NCBI RefSeq assembly: GCF_001723055.1
Contig: NZ_MDCR01000257.1
Coordinates: 20,286-84,285 of the forward strand
DNA: 64,000 nucleotides
Reading direction: 5' to 3'
Source of the DNA: Streptomyces niveus
Lineage (GTDB): Bacteria; Actinomycetota; Actinomycetes; Streptomycetales; Streptomycetaceae
Position 1 is the stretch's first letter. Every line of letters starts with the position of its first letter. The notes below the pieces were generated by a model. The model did not search any database. It had not been told where the DNA came from and saw only the letters and a program-made list of their open reading frames with translations. The translations under genes were made by a program, and so were the position numbers. This document shows, piece by piece, positions 34,337 through 42,554 of the stretch.

Positions 34337-36319
34337 CTAGTCCCGCCCAGCCACGGTGAAGGAGTACGACACCGCGAAGGGCACATGGCCGTACGTCACA
34401 GTGATCGCTTCGCGGGGCTTCGCGTGCAGCGTCGCCATGTCGAGGGTCGCGCTGAACGTCTTCGAGTTCTTCGCCGTCTGTGTGACGGTCAGCGGCTTGG
34501 CCGGGTGGTCGCCCACGCGTACCTCGACCGTGCCCTCGCCGAGGGCTTCGGCGTCCAGGTTCAGCGGTGCCGACAGCTCCACCCGGACCGTCTCATCGGC
34601 CTTCACGACCTTCGCGGGAGCGTGGTCGTGGGCCGTCACCCTCAGGCGAGTCTGGTCAACCGCCCGCCATGCCAGTGACTCGTTCCAGGCGGTGTTGAAG
34701 GCAACCCACCCTTCGGTGTGCCCGATATTGCCCTTCTCCGGGCTGAAGGGGTAGAGCCCGTTCTTCGGGCTGCCGTCGAGCACGCCCGACTCACCCTCCA
34801 GCAGCCCCGCTCCTCCGTAGTACTCGGAATACCAACCGCGTTCCACGCCCTCGAATCCGGCCGTCCCACTCGGCGCGTCGTAGGAAGCGTGACGTCCTGC
34901 CGGGTTGCGGCCGAAGAGGTTGTCGACCTGTGCCGTGGCGATTTCACGGAGCCGGCCGGCCAGCGGATCATTTCCCAGAAGGCGCGCCGCCGCGAGTGCG
35001 GGCGCGGAGAAGCCGGCCACGTTTCCCACCTCGTTGGGATCGTCGGCCCCGCCGCCGGTGAAGGCGGGAATGGTCCAGCGGTCGGCGGAGTAGCGGCGGA
35101 AGTCCCAGAGATTGTCCGAGCGTTCCACGGCAATCCGGGCCCACTCCCGCACGAACCGGGTGACGCCCCGTGGAGCCTTGTCCGGATACGACTCGGCGAA
35201 CTGCACCAATCCCGTGATCAGTACGTGTTCGCTCTGCCGCTGCCCCTTGGTGACGCGCGGATCCGTGAGATCCAGGTTGTCGACCAGCCAAGAGGCCTGC
35301 TTCTGGGCAGCGTTGAGATAGCGGTCGGCGTCATCTCGGCCCTCACGCTTCGCCACCTCGTACATCATCACGTTCGGCCACACCGAATGCCCCGGCGCGA
35401 GCTCCCCTTTTCCTGTTCCCACCTGCGTGTAGACCTGGAGCAGGTCCCCGGTGTGGGGCGTGAGCGCCTGCCAGGAGTACCGATCGCGGGCGGGGTCGTC
35501 CCAGGTGGCGAAGAGATGGGCGGTGGCACGCTGATATACCGAGTCGGGTATGTACTTCTTGAGTTGCGGATAGGCAAAGGCGAACGCGGCGAGTTGCTCC
35601 TTGAGTTGAGGGTCGTTCACGTCTTCCTCCAGGAGCACCTCGACGCCCCAGTGAATGAGACGCACGATCTCCGGTGTGTCTTCCGGCAGTGTCACCGGAA
35701 GCCCCTTGTAGACGGCGCTGTTCACATGGATACGGTCGAACGCGCTGGGGTTCGCCAGATACATGTCGACGAGCGTCTGGATTTCCTTGGAGTACTGCGC
35801 CGCGTCACGCCACGCCACTCCTTTCATGCACTCGCGCGGCCCGTACTCGTCGCTGACCGGATCGGTTGTCTTGCGCGTGTAGTCCCCGAAGTAGCACCGA
35901 CTGCCCGACATGAATTCGATGGCGCGCCGATAGGAAACCCGGTCCGTCCAGTACGCGCCGATGCCGAAGGGTACGGAGGTGCCCACCCCCGCTTTTCCGG
36001 TGACGGTGACGACGAAGTCACCCGTGTCGCGCGGGTCGAACGCGGTGAAAACGCCTGTGCCGTCCTTGATCTTCCCTCCGTACCTGACAGCACCTGAGGC
36101 ATCGGTGACCGTGAACCTCGCACCGTCCTCCGCTCGTGGCGCGGTGAAGCGCTTGGACTCGCCCAGTCCGAAGCCGCTCTGGTTGAGCAGCACGGGCTGT
36201 GCGGCCATGGGATCGCCCGCCGCCGTGCCGGCGGAAACCGGATCGGCCGCGGCAACGGCCGCGCCTGGAACGGCTCCCAGGATGAGCGCACCTGCGGCTA
36301 CCAGCAGACGGACCTTCAT
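34337..36319 (-). CDS. Secreted GH9-like glycoside hydrolase
   Basis: 660 aa. Signal peptide ('LLVAAGALILGAVPGAAVAA'), an Ig-like CelD_N-type domain at about 45-130 ('VLLNQSGFGLGESKRFT'), a helical barrel at about 135-560 and a C-terminal Ig-like domain. The barrel end 'LFGRNPAGRHASYD' and 'HTEGWVAFNTAWNESLAW' mirrors the GH9 closing blocks ('LLGRNP', 'E.A..WNA.L'). I do not see the DAGD motif that supplies the GH9 base and nucleophile, so the family may be a relative with other chemistry. ATG 36319 has a GAGGTGG ribosome site. It follows the GH42 gene by 41 bp, so they form one operon. It likely acts outside the cell on a plant or microbial polysaccharide. Confidence 0.7.
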   Translation of the reverse strand: MKVRLLVAAGALILGAVPGAAVAAADPVSAGTAAGDPMAAQPVLLNQSGFGLGESKRFTAPRAEDGARFTVTDASGAVRYGGKIKDGTGVFTAFDPRDTGDFVVTVTGKAGVGTSVPFGIGAYWTDRVSYRRAIEFMSGSRCYFGDYTRKTTDPVSDEYGPRECMKGVAWRDAAQYSKEIQTLVDMYLANPSAFDRIHVNSAVYKGLPVTLPEDTPEIVRLIHWGVEVLLEEDVNDPQLKEQLAAFAFAYPQLKKYIPDSVYQRATAHLFATWDDPARDRYSWQALTPHTGDLLQVYTQVGTGKGELAPGHSVWPNVMMYEVAKREGRDDADRYLNAAQKQASWLVDNLDLTDPRVTKGQRQSEHVLITGLVQFAESYPDKAPRGVTRFVREWARIAVERSDNLWDFRRYSADRWTIPAFTGGGADDPNEVGNVAGFSAPALAAARLLGNDPLAGRLREIATAQVDNLFGRNPAGRHASYDAPSGTAGFEGVERGWYSEYYGGAGLLEGESGVLDGSPKNGLYPFSPEKGNIGHTEGWVAFNTAWNESLAWRAVDQTRLRVTAHDHAPAKVVKADETVRVELSAPLNLDAEALGEGTVEVRVGDHPAKPLTVTQTAKNSKTFSATLDMATLHAKPREAITVTYGHVPFAVSYSFTVAGRD

Positions 36320-36360
36320 GGGCCACCTCACTTTCGATGGGAGGAAAGGAATGCGCGAGA

Positions 36361-38379
36361 TCACTGAGGGGTCTCCGCGACTACGGCGACTTCGCCCGCG
36401 GGAATGGTGAGAACGCCCGGCGAACGGGTGCCCGACAGGAGATCGATTCCTGTCGTGGCCACCCGCGCCGGCTGATCGGTGTGGTTCACGGCGAAGAGCC
36501 AGGACCTGCCGTCGGGGGCGCTGCGGCGGGTGACTTCCACTCCACGGCCGGCGCCCCCGACCGGAGCGGCGCAGCCGGCCGCTGCCGCCCACCGCGGAAG
36601 GAGCCGCAGAAGGGAGGCGGAGTCCGGGCGGGTGGCCAGGTAGCGGGCGGTGCCGTGGCGCAGTACGGCCGGGCCGCCCCGCGCGGGGCCGTCGGCGAAC
36701 CGGCTCTCCACCTCCGTGCCCGGGTCGGGCAGCACCCGCTCGGCCCACAACAGGCCGGTCGAGCCGTCGTCCAGACCGACGGACGCTCCGGCGGCGAGCG
36801 GCAGGTACTCGTCCACCCGCAGGCCGAGCAGGTCACGCAGCACACCCGGATACGGGCCGGGGTGGACGCGGTCGTGCGGGTCGGCCACCCCGCTGAACGG
36901 GCCGACGACCAGATGGCCGCCTTGGGCCGCGTAATCCTCCAGTGCCCTCGCCGTGCCGGCCGACAGGGCATAGAGCGAGGGCACCAGCAGCAGGCGCTGT
37001 TCCCCGGGGTCGCCGGGGCCGGACACCAGGTCGCAGGAGAGCCCGAGTTCCCACAGGGCGCGGTGCCAGTCGCGCAGGACACCGGTGTACGTCAGGTCGC
37101 TGCTGGGCCGGTGGGGCAACTGGAGGGCCCACATCGCCTCGTAGTCGAGGAGCAGGGCGATGTCGGCGCGCGGACACGTGCTGCCCGCGACGTCGGCGAG
37201 GGAAGCAACCGTACTGCCGAGTGCCTTGGCCTCCCGCCAGACGCGGGTGTCCTCACCGCCGTGGGGAAGCATGGCCGAATGCCACTTCTCCGGTCCGTAC
37301 ACGGACTGGCGCCATTGGAAGAACAGGGCTGCGTCCGCGCCGCGTGCGAGATGGGTGAGCGTGTTGCGGGCCATCTCCCCGGGGGTCTTCGCGATGTTGC
37401 GGGGCTGCCATTGCACGGCGGAGGTGGAGTGCTCCATGAGCATCCAGGGCTGCCCGGCCGCGAGAGCGCGGGTGAGATCGGCGGCGAAGGCGAGGTCGGC
37501 GGCACGGTCCGGGTTCTCGGAGGAGAGATAGTGGTCGTTCGAGACGATGTCGACCTCGCGCGCCCAGCGCCAGTAGTCACTCCAACGAAGTGAGCCCGTC
37601 ATGAAGTTGGTGGTGACCGGGCGGCCGGGGGAGTGGGCGCGCACGATGTCGCGTTCGGCGCGGAAGCAGGCCAGGTGCTCGGCGTCGCTGAAGCGGCAGA
37701 AGTCCAGCCACAGCCCCGGCGAGAGACTGCTGGTGCTGGGCCGAGGCGGAGCGACCTGCTCCCAGTCGCTGTAGCGCATGCCCCAAACGGCGGTGCCCCA
37801 GGGGTCGTTGAGGGCGGCGAGGTCGTCTCCGTACGTGGTGCGCAGCCAGTGGCGGAAGGCGTCGGCGGAGATGTCGCACCAGCAGTGCGGGTTCCCGTTG
37901 GCGTACTCGTTGTTGATGTGCCACATCACCACGGCCGGGTGGTCGCCGTAACGCTCGGCGAGGCGGCGGGTGATCACGGCCGCACGTTCCCGGTAGGTGG
38001 GGGACGAGGGACAGTACGCCTGCCGGGAGCCGGGCGCGAGCCTTCGTCCGTCGGCGGTCACCGGCAGTGATTCGGGGTGCGCGTGGGAGAACCAGAGCGG
38101 CGGTGCGGCGGTCGGCGTGGCCAGGTCGACGGCGATGCCCGCGTCGTGCAGGAGGGCGATGACCTCGTCCAGGCCGGAGAAGTCGAAGGCGCCCGGGGCG
38201 GGTTCGACCCAGGACCAGGCGAAGACGCCGAGGTTCACCAGGTTGACGCCGGCCTCGCACATCAGGCGGACATCGTCCTTCCACGTCGACCTGGACCACT
38301 GTTCCGGGTTGTAGTCGGCGCCGAAGGCGGGGCGCGGGATTCGGTTCCATGCGTGGTGCGGCCGGTCGGATCGCGGCAT
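36361..38379 (-). CDS. GH42 beta-galactosidase
   Basis: 672 aa, no signal peptide, so intracellular. A TIM barrel opens with 'FGADYNPEQWSR'. The acid/base is Glu158 in 'HINNEYANGN' and the nucleophile is Glu316 in 'WMLMEHSTSA'. The trimerisation and C-terminal domains follow. The GH42 zinc-type Cys are partly present ('CWCD'). ATG 38379 has AGGAGC 6 nt upstream. It would remove terminal beta-galactosyl (or arabinopyranosyl) units from imported oligosaccharides. It is divergent from the transporter operon, with its own TTGACA/TAAGTT promoter. Confidence 0.93.
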   Translation of the reverse strand: MPRSDRPHHAWNRIPRPAFGADYNPEQWSRSTWKDDVRLMCEAGVNLVNLGVFAWSWVEPAPGAFDFSGLDEVIALLHDAGIAVDLATPTAAPPLWFSHAHPESLPVTADGRRLAPGSRQAYCPSSPTYRERAAVITRRLAERYGDHPAVVMWHINNEYANGNPHCWCDISADAFRHWLRTTYGDDLAALNDPWGTAVWGMRYSDWEQVAPPRPSTSSLSPGLWLDFCRFSDAEHLACFRAERDIVRAHSPGRPVTTNFMTGSLRWSDYWRWAREVDIVSNDHYLSSENPDRAADLAFAADLTRALAAGQPWMLMEHSTSAVQWQPRNIAKTPGEMARNTLTHLARGADAALFFQWRQSVYGPEKWHSAMLPHGGEDTRVWREAKALGSTVASLADVAGSTCPRADIALLLDYEAMWALQLPHRPSSDLTYTGVLRDWHRALWELGLSCDLVSGPGDPGEQRLLLVPSLYALSAGTARALEDYAAQGGHLVVGPFSGVADPHDRVHPGPYPGVLRDLLGLRVDEYLPLAAGASVGLDDGSTGLLWAERVLPDPGTEVESRFADGPARGGPAVLRHGTARYLATRPDSASLLRLLPRWAAAAGCAAPVGGAGRGVEVTRRSAPDGRSWLFAVNHTDQPARVATTGIDLLSGTRSPGVLTIPAGEVAVVAETPQ

Positions 38380-38558
38380 GGGGAAGCTCCTGAGCTCTGA
38401 GCAGCGAAGTGAGAGATCAGCGAAGTGAGGGACCGACGACGTGCGGTATCGGCGCCGTGCGGGGTCCACAACTCGACGCCGGCGGGAGGAGCGCGTCGTA
38501 CACGACGTCCCCGTCCTGGAGCCCAAGACGGGTGCGGGAGAAGGCAGTTGATGCACCG

Positions 38559-38598
38559 TGAGCGCGCTCAACTTAGGCGCGCCGCATCAGGCTGTCAA
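38559..38598 (-). promoter_or_regulatory. Promoter of the GH42 operon with overlapping palindrome
   Basis: On the minus strand, -35 TTGACA (38598-38593) and -10 TAAGTT (38575-38570) have a 17-bp spacer. The perfect palindrome TGAGCGCGCTCA (38559-38570) touches the -10 and covers the expected start point, a good position for a LacI-type repressor. Confidence 0.65.
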
Positions 38599-38625
38599 CG
38601 GCCGGAAAACATTCCCGTCACGCCC

Positions 38626-38654
38626 TTGACGCTCCCTCGCAACGTCCGTACGTT
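38626..38654 (+). promoter_or_regulatory. Promoter of the ABC transporter operon
   Basis: TTGACG (38626-38631), a 17-bp spacer and TACGTT (38649-38654). The start point would fall near 38661, inside the first LacI-type operator. It is back to back with the GH42 promoter, the two -35 hexamers lying 27 bp apart. Confidence 0.6.
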
Positions 38655-38657
38655 CCC

Positions 38658-38675
38658 TGGTCATACGTAGAAGCA
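38658..38675. promoter_or_regulatory. LacI-type operator, copy 1
   Basis: TGGTCATACGTAGAAGCA matches the perfect palindrome at 38701-38718 at 15 of 18 positions. It covers the predicted transcription start of the transporter operon. Confidence 0.6.
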
Positions 38676-38700
38676 AGTGCCAGGAAACCTCTTCCGTGGA

Positions 38701-38718
38701 TGCTCATACGTATGAGCA
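38701..38718. promoter_or_regulatory. LacI-type operator, copy 2 (perfect palindrome)
   Basis: TGCTCATACGTATGAGCA is an 18-bp perfect palindrome with central CG, as LacI-family operators have. It lies 43 bp centre to centre from copy 1 and 48 bp before the solute-binding protein start. Confidence 0.75.
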
Positions 38719-38765
38719 GCTCTTTTGTGCACAGCCCCGCCCTTACGAGGAGCCAGGAGTCAGCC

Positions 38766-40427
38766 ATGCCCACGAGAAGAGCCTTCCTAGCGCGTACCAC
38801 CGCGGCGGCCGTCGTGATTCCCCTCGGGGCGAGCGCCTGCACGGCCGGCACCGGCGCGTCCGGGGCGGGCGGCACATCGGCGAAGTCGCTCGTGTTCGGC
38901 AAGACCGACGGAGGGACGACGTTCGTCCGCAACTACAACATGTTCGGCCCCGCCACACAGAAGTCCCCCAACAGCGAGATGATCTACGAGCCACTGGCCC
39001 GGATCGACTACAGCGACGGCGCGAAGGTCAAGCCCTGGCTGGCCAAGAGCCTGGAGTTCGACGAGGCCGGCACCACGCTCACCGTCACACTGCGCGACGA
39101 CGTGACGTTCTCGGACGGCAAGCCGATGACCGCCGACGACGTGGTGTTCTCGCTGGGCATCCCACTGGCGGACTCCTCGTTCAACACCGGTGGCACCACC
39201 TACGAACGCGTCGCCAAGAAGGACGCCACGACCGTCACCCTCCACTGGAAGCAGCCCGCCTTCAGTGAAGTGGGCCAGCTGGCCTCGATCATGGTTCCCA
39301 TCGTGCCCAAGCACATCTGGGCGGGCAAGGACCTCAAGAGCTGGTCGAATCCCGATCCGGTGGGCACCGGTCCCTTCACTCTGGAGCGGTTCGCGGCTCA
39401 GCAGGTGAACCTCCGCGCCAGGGACGACTACTGGGGCGGCAAGTTCGCCCTCAAGGAGCTGAAAGTCGTCCCGACCAGCGGCGACGCCGTGCGGGCCCAA
39501 CTGCTGCGCGGCGAGGTGGACTGGGCGCTCATCGCCTGGAACGGCGCGGAGAAGGAGTACGAGGCCAAGGACCCCGAGCGTCACCTCTATCAGAAGTACG
39601 CGACCGGCGGCACCTACGCTCTCTTCTTCAACACCGCCAGGGCTCCCTTCGACAACGTCCATCTGCGACGGGCGCTGGCGATGACCGTTCCGCGCAAGGA
39701 CATCGTCACCATGCTGGAGCGTCCCGGTACGGAGGCGGGCCCCACGGGACTGGTCGACGAGGTCTTCGGCGACGTGATCCTGCCCGAGTACCGGCACAAG
39801 GTGCAGGCGGTGGACGCCGCCGGGGCGCAGCGGGAGCTGGCGCTGGGCGGCTTCACGGTGCGGGGCGGCAAGCTGGTCAAGGACGGCAAGTCCTACGCTC
39901 CGAGGCTCTCCTTCAACCAGGACTACGGGTGGGACCCGTACGCCAACATCATGATCCGCAACTGGCAGAAGCATCTCGGGATCACCGTCAAGCAGGTCGG
40001 CGCCCCCAGTGCCAACCTGTACGAGCAGCAGCAGGCAGGCGACTTCGACCTCACCATCAACTTCACGATCGGCGGCGGAGTGGCCGGCGTCTACAGCGGG
40101 CTGAGCAGCCGGGCCCACCGCCCGCTGGGCGAGAAGGCCGCCACCAACTTCGGGCGGTGGAAGGACCAGGCCACCGACACCTCGCTCGGCAAGCTGCTGG
40201 GGTCGAACGATCCCGCGGTGACGAAGACCGCCACGGAGGAGCTCCAGAGGATCGTCGCCGACCAGGTGCCGTACAGCCCCATCTACAACAGCTACTGGTT
40301 CATAGCCATCAACGCCTCTCACTGGGCGGGCTGGCCCACCCCCGAGCGCTTCTCCCACGTACCGTTCCCGGGCCTGGGCCCCGACGCCACGCTGACCTTG
40401 ATGGGCCTGAAGCAGGCAGCCAAGTGA
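38766..40427 (+). CDS. ABC transporter solute-binding protein, family 5, lipoprotein
   Basis: 553 aa from ATG 38766. The leader has a twin-arginine motif (TRRAFLA) and a lipobox ending at Cys ('LGASAC'), so it is probably Tat-exported and lipid-anchored. The fold is cluster C (SBP_bac_5): 'YEPLARIDY', 'TLRDDVTFSDGKPMTADDVVFS', 'VGTGPFTLERF', 'DNVHLRRALAMTVPRKDI'. This family is named for oligopeptides but also binds cello-, xylo- and galacto-oligosaccharides. The surrounding glycosidases argue for an oligosaccharide ligand here. Its stop overlaps the first permease by 4 bp. Confidence 0.92.
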   Translation: MPTRRAFLARTTAAAVVIPLGASACTAGTGASGAGGTSAKSLVFGKTDGGTTFVRNYNMFGPATQKSPNSEMIYEPLARIDYSDGAKVKPWLAKSLEFDEAGTTLTVTLRDDVTFSDGKPMTADDVVFSLGIPLADSSFNTGGTTYERVAKKDATTVTLHWKQPAFSEVGQLASIMVPIVPKHIWAGKDLKSWSNPDPVGTGPFTLERFAAQQVNLRARDDYWGGKFALKELKVVPTSGDAVRAQLLRGEVDWALIAWNGAEKEYEAKDPERHLYQKYATGGTYALFFNTARAPFDNVHLRRALAMTVPRKDIVTMLERPGTEAGPTGLVDEVFGDVILPEYRHKVQAVDAAGAQRELALGGFTVRGGKLVKDGKSYAPRLSFNQDYGWDPYANIMIRNWQKHLGITVKQVGAPSANLYEQQQAGDFDLTINFTIGGGVAGVYSGLSSRAHRPLGEKAATNFGRWKDQATDTSLGKLLGSNDPAVTKTATEELQRIVADQVPYSPIYNSYWFIAINASHWAGWPTPERFSHVPFPGLGPDATLTLMGLKQAAK

Positions 40428-41494
40428 CCACGGCGACCGCTCCCGCCGAGCCTGCCGTACCCGACGCGCCCGCCCCACGAACAGCGGGAGTTCCCCGCCG
40501 CTGGCGGTTCCTGGCGCGCCGCCTCGGCTTCTACCTGGCCGCCGCCTGGTCGGCGATCACCCTGAACTTCTTTCTGCCGCGGCTCATGCCGGGCGACCCG
40601 TCCGCCGGCATCGTCGACAAGCTCCAGCGGGTCAGCGGCCAGCAGCTGTCGCCGAGCGCCCTGGAGTCGATCCAGAAGGTCTTCGGCGAACCGGACACGA
40701 ATCTCGGCCGCCAGTACATCGACTACCTGGGCCAGTTGGCGCGCTTCGATCTCGGTGTCTCGGTCAGCAACTTCCCCACGCCGGTGAGCGAACTGTTGTG
40801 GCAGGGACTGCCCTGGACCATGCTGCTGGTCGGATCGACCACCGTGATCGCGTTCGTCCTCGGCACCGGCATCGGCGCCGTCGCGGGCTGGAAGGCGGGC
40901 AGCCGCTTCGACACCGTGGTCAGCCCGCTCACCACGTTCGTCTCGGCCGTCCCGTACTTCTGGATGGCGCTCATCGGACTGTGGCTGTTCGGCTTCCAGC
41001 TGGGCTGGTTCCCGCTGGCCGGCGGATACGACGCCGACCTGCCGATCGGCTTCTCCCCGTCGTTCCTGCTCAGCGTGCTGCACTACGGGGTGCTGCCCGC
41101 CACCACCATCGTCTTCTCGGCCTTCGGCGGCTGGCTGCTCGGCATGCGCAACATGACGGTCACCACCGTGCGCGAGGACTACGTTCTCCTCGCCCAGGCC
41201 AAGGGCCTGTCCAACCGCAGGGTGATGCTCCGTTACGCGGCCCGCAACGCCGTCCTGCCGAACTTCACCGGCTTCGCCCTCGCCCTCGGTCACGTCGTCG
41301 GCGGCGCCCTGCTGACCGAGGTCGTCTTCAACTACCCGGGTGTCGGCTATCTGCTCTTCACCTCGCTCCAGCAGCGCGACTACCCGGTCATGCAAGGGGT
41401 CTTCTTCCTCATCATGCTGACCGTTCTGCTGGCCAACCTGCTGGCCGACTCGGTGTACGCCCTGCTCGACCCGCGTATCAGAGAAGGAGGGTGA
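40424..41494 (+). CDS. ABC transporter permease, DppB/OppB-type
   Basis: 356 aa from GTG 40424 (GTGA overlap). Six membrane segments follow a Pro/Ala-rich N-terminal tail. 'LNFFLPRLMPGDP' is the classical first-helix motif, and the ATPase-contacting EAA loop is 'REDYVLLAQAKGLSNRRVMLRYAARNA' in part. The large loop after TM1 with 'FDLGVS' is typical of the B permease. It acts with the next gene as the channel of the importer. Confidence 0.93.
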   Translation: MTTATAPAEPAVPDAPAPRTAGVPRRWRFLARRLGFYLAAAWSAITLNFFLPRLMPGDPSAGIVDKLQRVSGQQLSPSALESIQKVFGEPDTNLGRQYIDYLGQLARFDLGVSVSNFPTPVSELLWQGLPWTMLLVGSTTVIAFVLGTGIGAVAGWKAGSRFDTVVSPLTTFVSAVPYFWMALIGLWLFGFQLGWFPLAGGYDADLPIGFSPSFLLSVLHYGVLPATTIVFSAFGGWLLGMRNMTVTTVREDYVLLAQAKGLSNRRVMLRYAARNAVLPNFTGFALALGHVVGGALLTEVVFNYPGVGYLLFTSLQQRDYPVMQGVFFLIMLTVLLANLLADSVYALLDPRIREGG

Positions 41495-41500
41495 CGGGAG

Positions 41501-42400
41501 TTGAGCACCGCATTCCTCACCAGCTGGAAGGTCCGCGTCGGCCTCGGCATCCTGGCCTTCTTCTGTCTGCTCGCCGTGTTCGGGCCCTGGCTGGTGGACA
41601 GCCTGCTGGGCCTCGACCCGCGCGAGAACGACACCGCTGTCATCGCCCAGCCACCCGGCGCCGACCACCTGCTGGGGACCAACCAGTTCGGGCAGGACGT
41701 CCTCGCCCAGGTCGTCGCCGGGGCCCGCGGGTCGATGTACGTGGGGCTCCTCGGCGCGGTGGTCGGTACGGCGATGGCGATCCTGATCGGCGTGCCGGCC
41801 GGGTACTACGGCGGCAAGGTGGACGCCGGCCTGAACTTCCTGACGAACCTGTTCCTCGTCCTGCCCGTGCTGCCTCTCATCCTCATCGTCGCCGGCTATC
41901 TGGAGGGCACGGGAATCACCACCATCGCCCTGATCATCGGCTTCTTCGGCTGGTCCGGCGGCGCCCGCACGCTGCGCGCCCAAGCGCTCAGCATCGCCAA
42001 CCGGGACTTCGTACGGGCCATGCGGATGCTCGGCGAGCGAGGCCGCAGGCTGGTCTTCGCCGAAGTGCTGCCCCATCTCACCGGCCTCATCGCCTCGATG
42101 TTCCTGCACGCGATGATCGGCGCGGTGATGGCGGAGGCCGGGCTCGCCTTCCTGGGCATCTCCGACTCCTCGGCGATCAGCTGGGGCACGATGATCCAGT
42201 CGGCGCAGCAGCAGAGCGCCGTGCTGCGCGGCCTGTGGTGGTGGTTCGTACCGCCCGGCCTGTGCATCGCCCTGATCGGTACGGCCTGTGCCCTGGTCAA
42301 CTTCGGCGTCGACGAGATCGCCAACCCCAAACTGCGCGTCGCCCGCCCCGTCTCCGCGCGGCGCGCCAAGCGGCTCGCGCGCACGGGCGGTGGGGCGTGA
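41501..42400 (+). CDS. ABC transporter permease, DppC/OppC-type
   Basis: 299 aa starting at TTG 41501, with AGGAGG 10 nt upstream. The C-type opening 'FGPWLVD', 'HLLGTNQFGQDVLAQVVAGAR' and the EAA loop 'FVRAMRMLGERGRRLVFAEVLPH' are clear. The GTDxxGRDV motif of peptide systems appears as GTNQFGQDV. It ends in a short basic tail. It heterodimerises with the preceding permease. Confidence 0.93.
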   Translation: MSTAFLTSWKVRVGLGILAFFCLLAVFGPWLVDSLLGLDPRENDTAVIAQPPGADHLLGTNQFGQDVLAQVVAGARGSMYVGLLGAVVGTAMAILIGVPAGYYGGKVDAGLNFLTNLFLVLPVLPLILIVAGYLEGTGITTIALIIGFFGWSGGARTLRAQALSIANRDFVRAMRMLGERGRRLVFAEVLPHLTGLIASMFLHAMIGAVMAEAGLAFLGISDSSAISWGTMIQSAQQQSAVLRGLWWWFVPPGLCIALIGTACALVNFGVDEIANPKLRVARPVSARRAKRLARTGGGA

Positions 42401-42424
42401 TGGCCATGTGCCCCGTGCTGCCGC

Positions 42425-42541
42425 GCTGCCCGAAGACCGTTCCGGCGCGCTGCCCGATGGTGCCACCGCGCCGTCCGAAGGCCGTACGGCCACGCGGCCC
42501 GAAGACCGTTCCACCGCGCCGTCCGACGACCGTTCCGCCCG
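42425..42541 (+). repeat. Degenerate 24-bp tandem repeats
   Basis: Five units beginning at 42425, 42449, 42470, 42494 and 42518 (period 24, one unit 21) fill most of the gap between the second permease and the first ATPase. Each unit is a variant of 'gccgcccgaagaccgttcc'. In the ATPase frame they read as octapeptides of the type A-L/P-x-E-D-R-S. Confidence 0.7.
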
Positions 42542-42554
42542 GAGGTGGCTCCCG

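Noticed and set aside
42408..42554. Octapeptide repeats as the true N-terminus of the first ATPase
   Set aside because: ATG 42555 has a near-perfect ribosome site, GTG 42408 does not, and the ABC domain begins soon after 42555.
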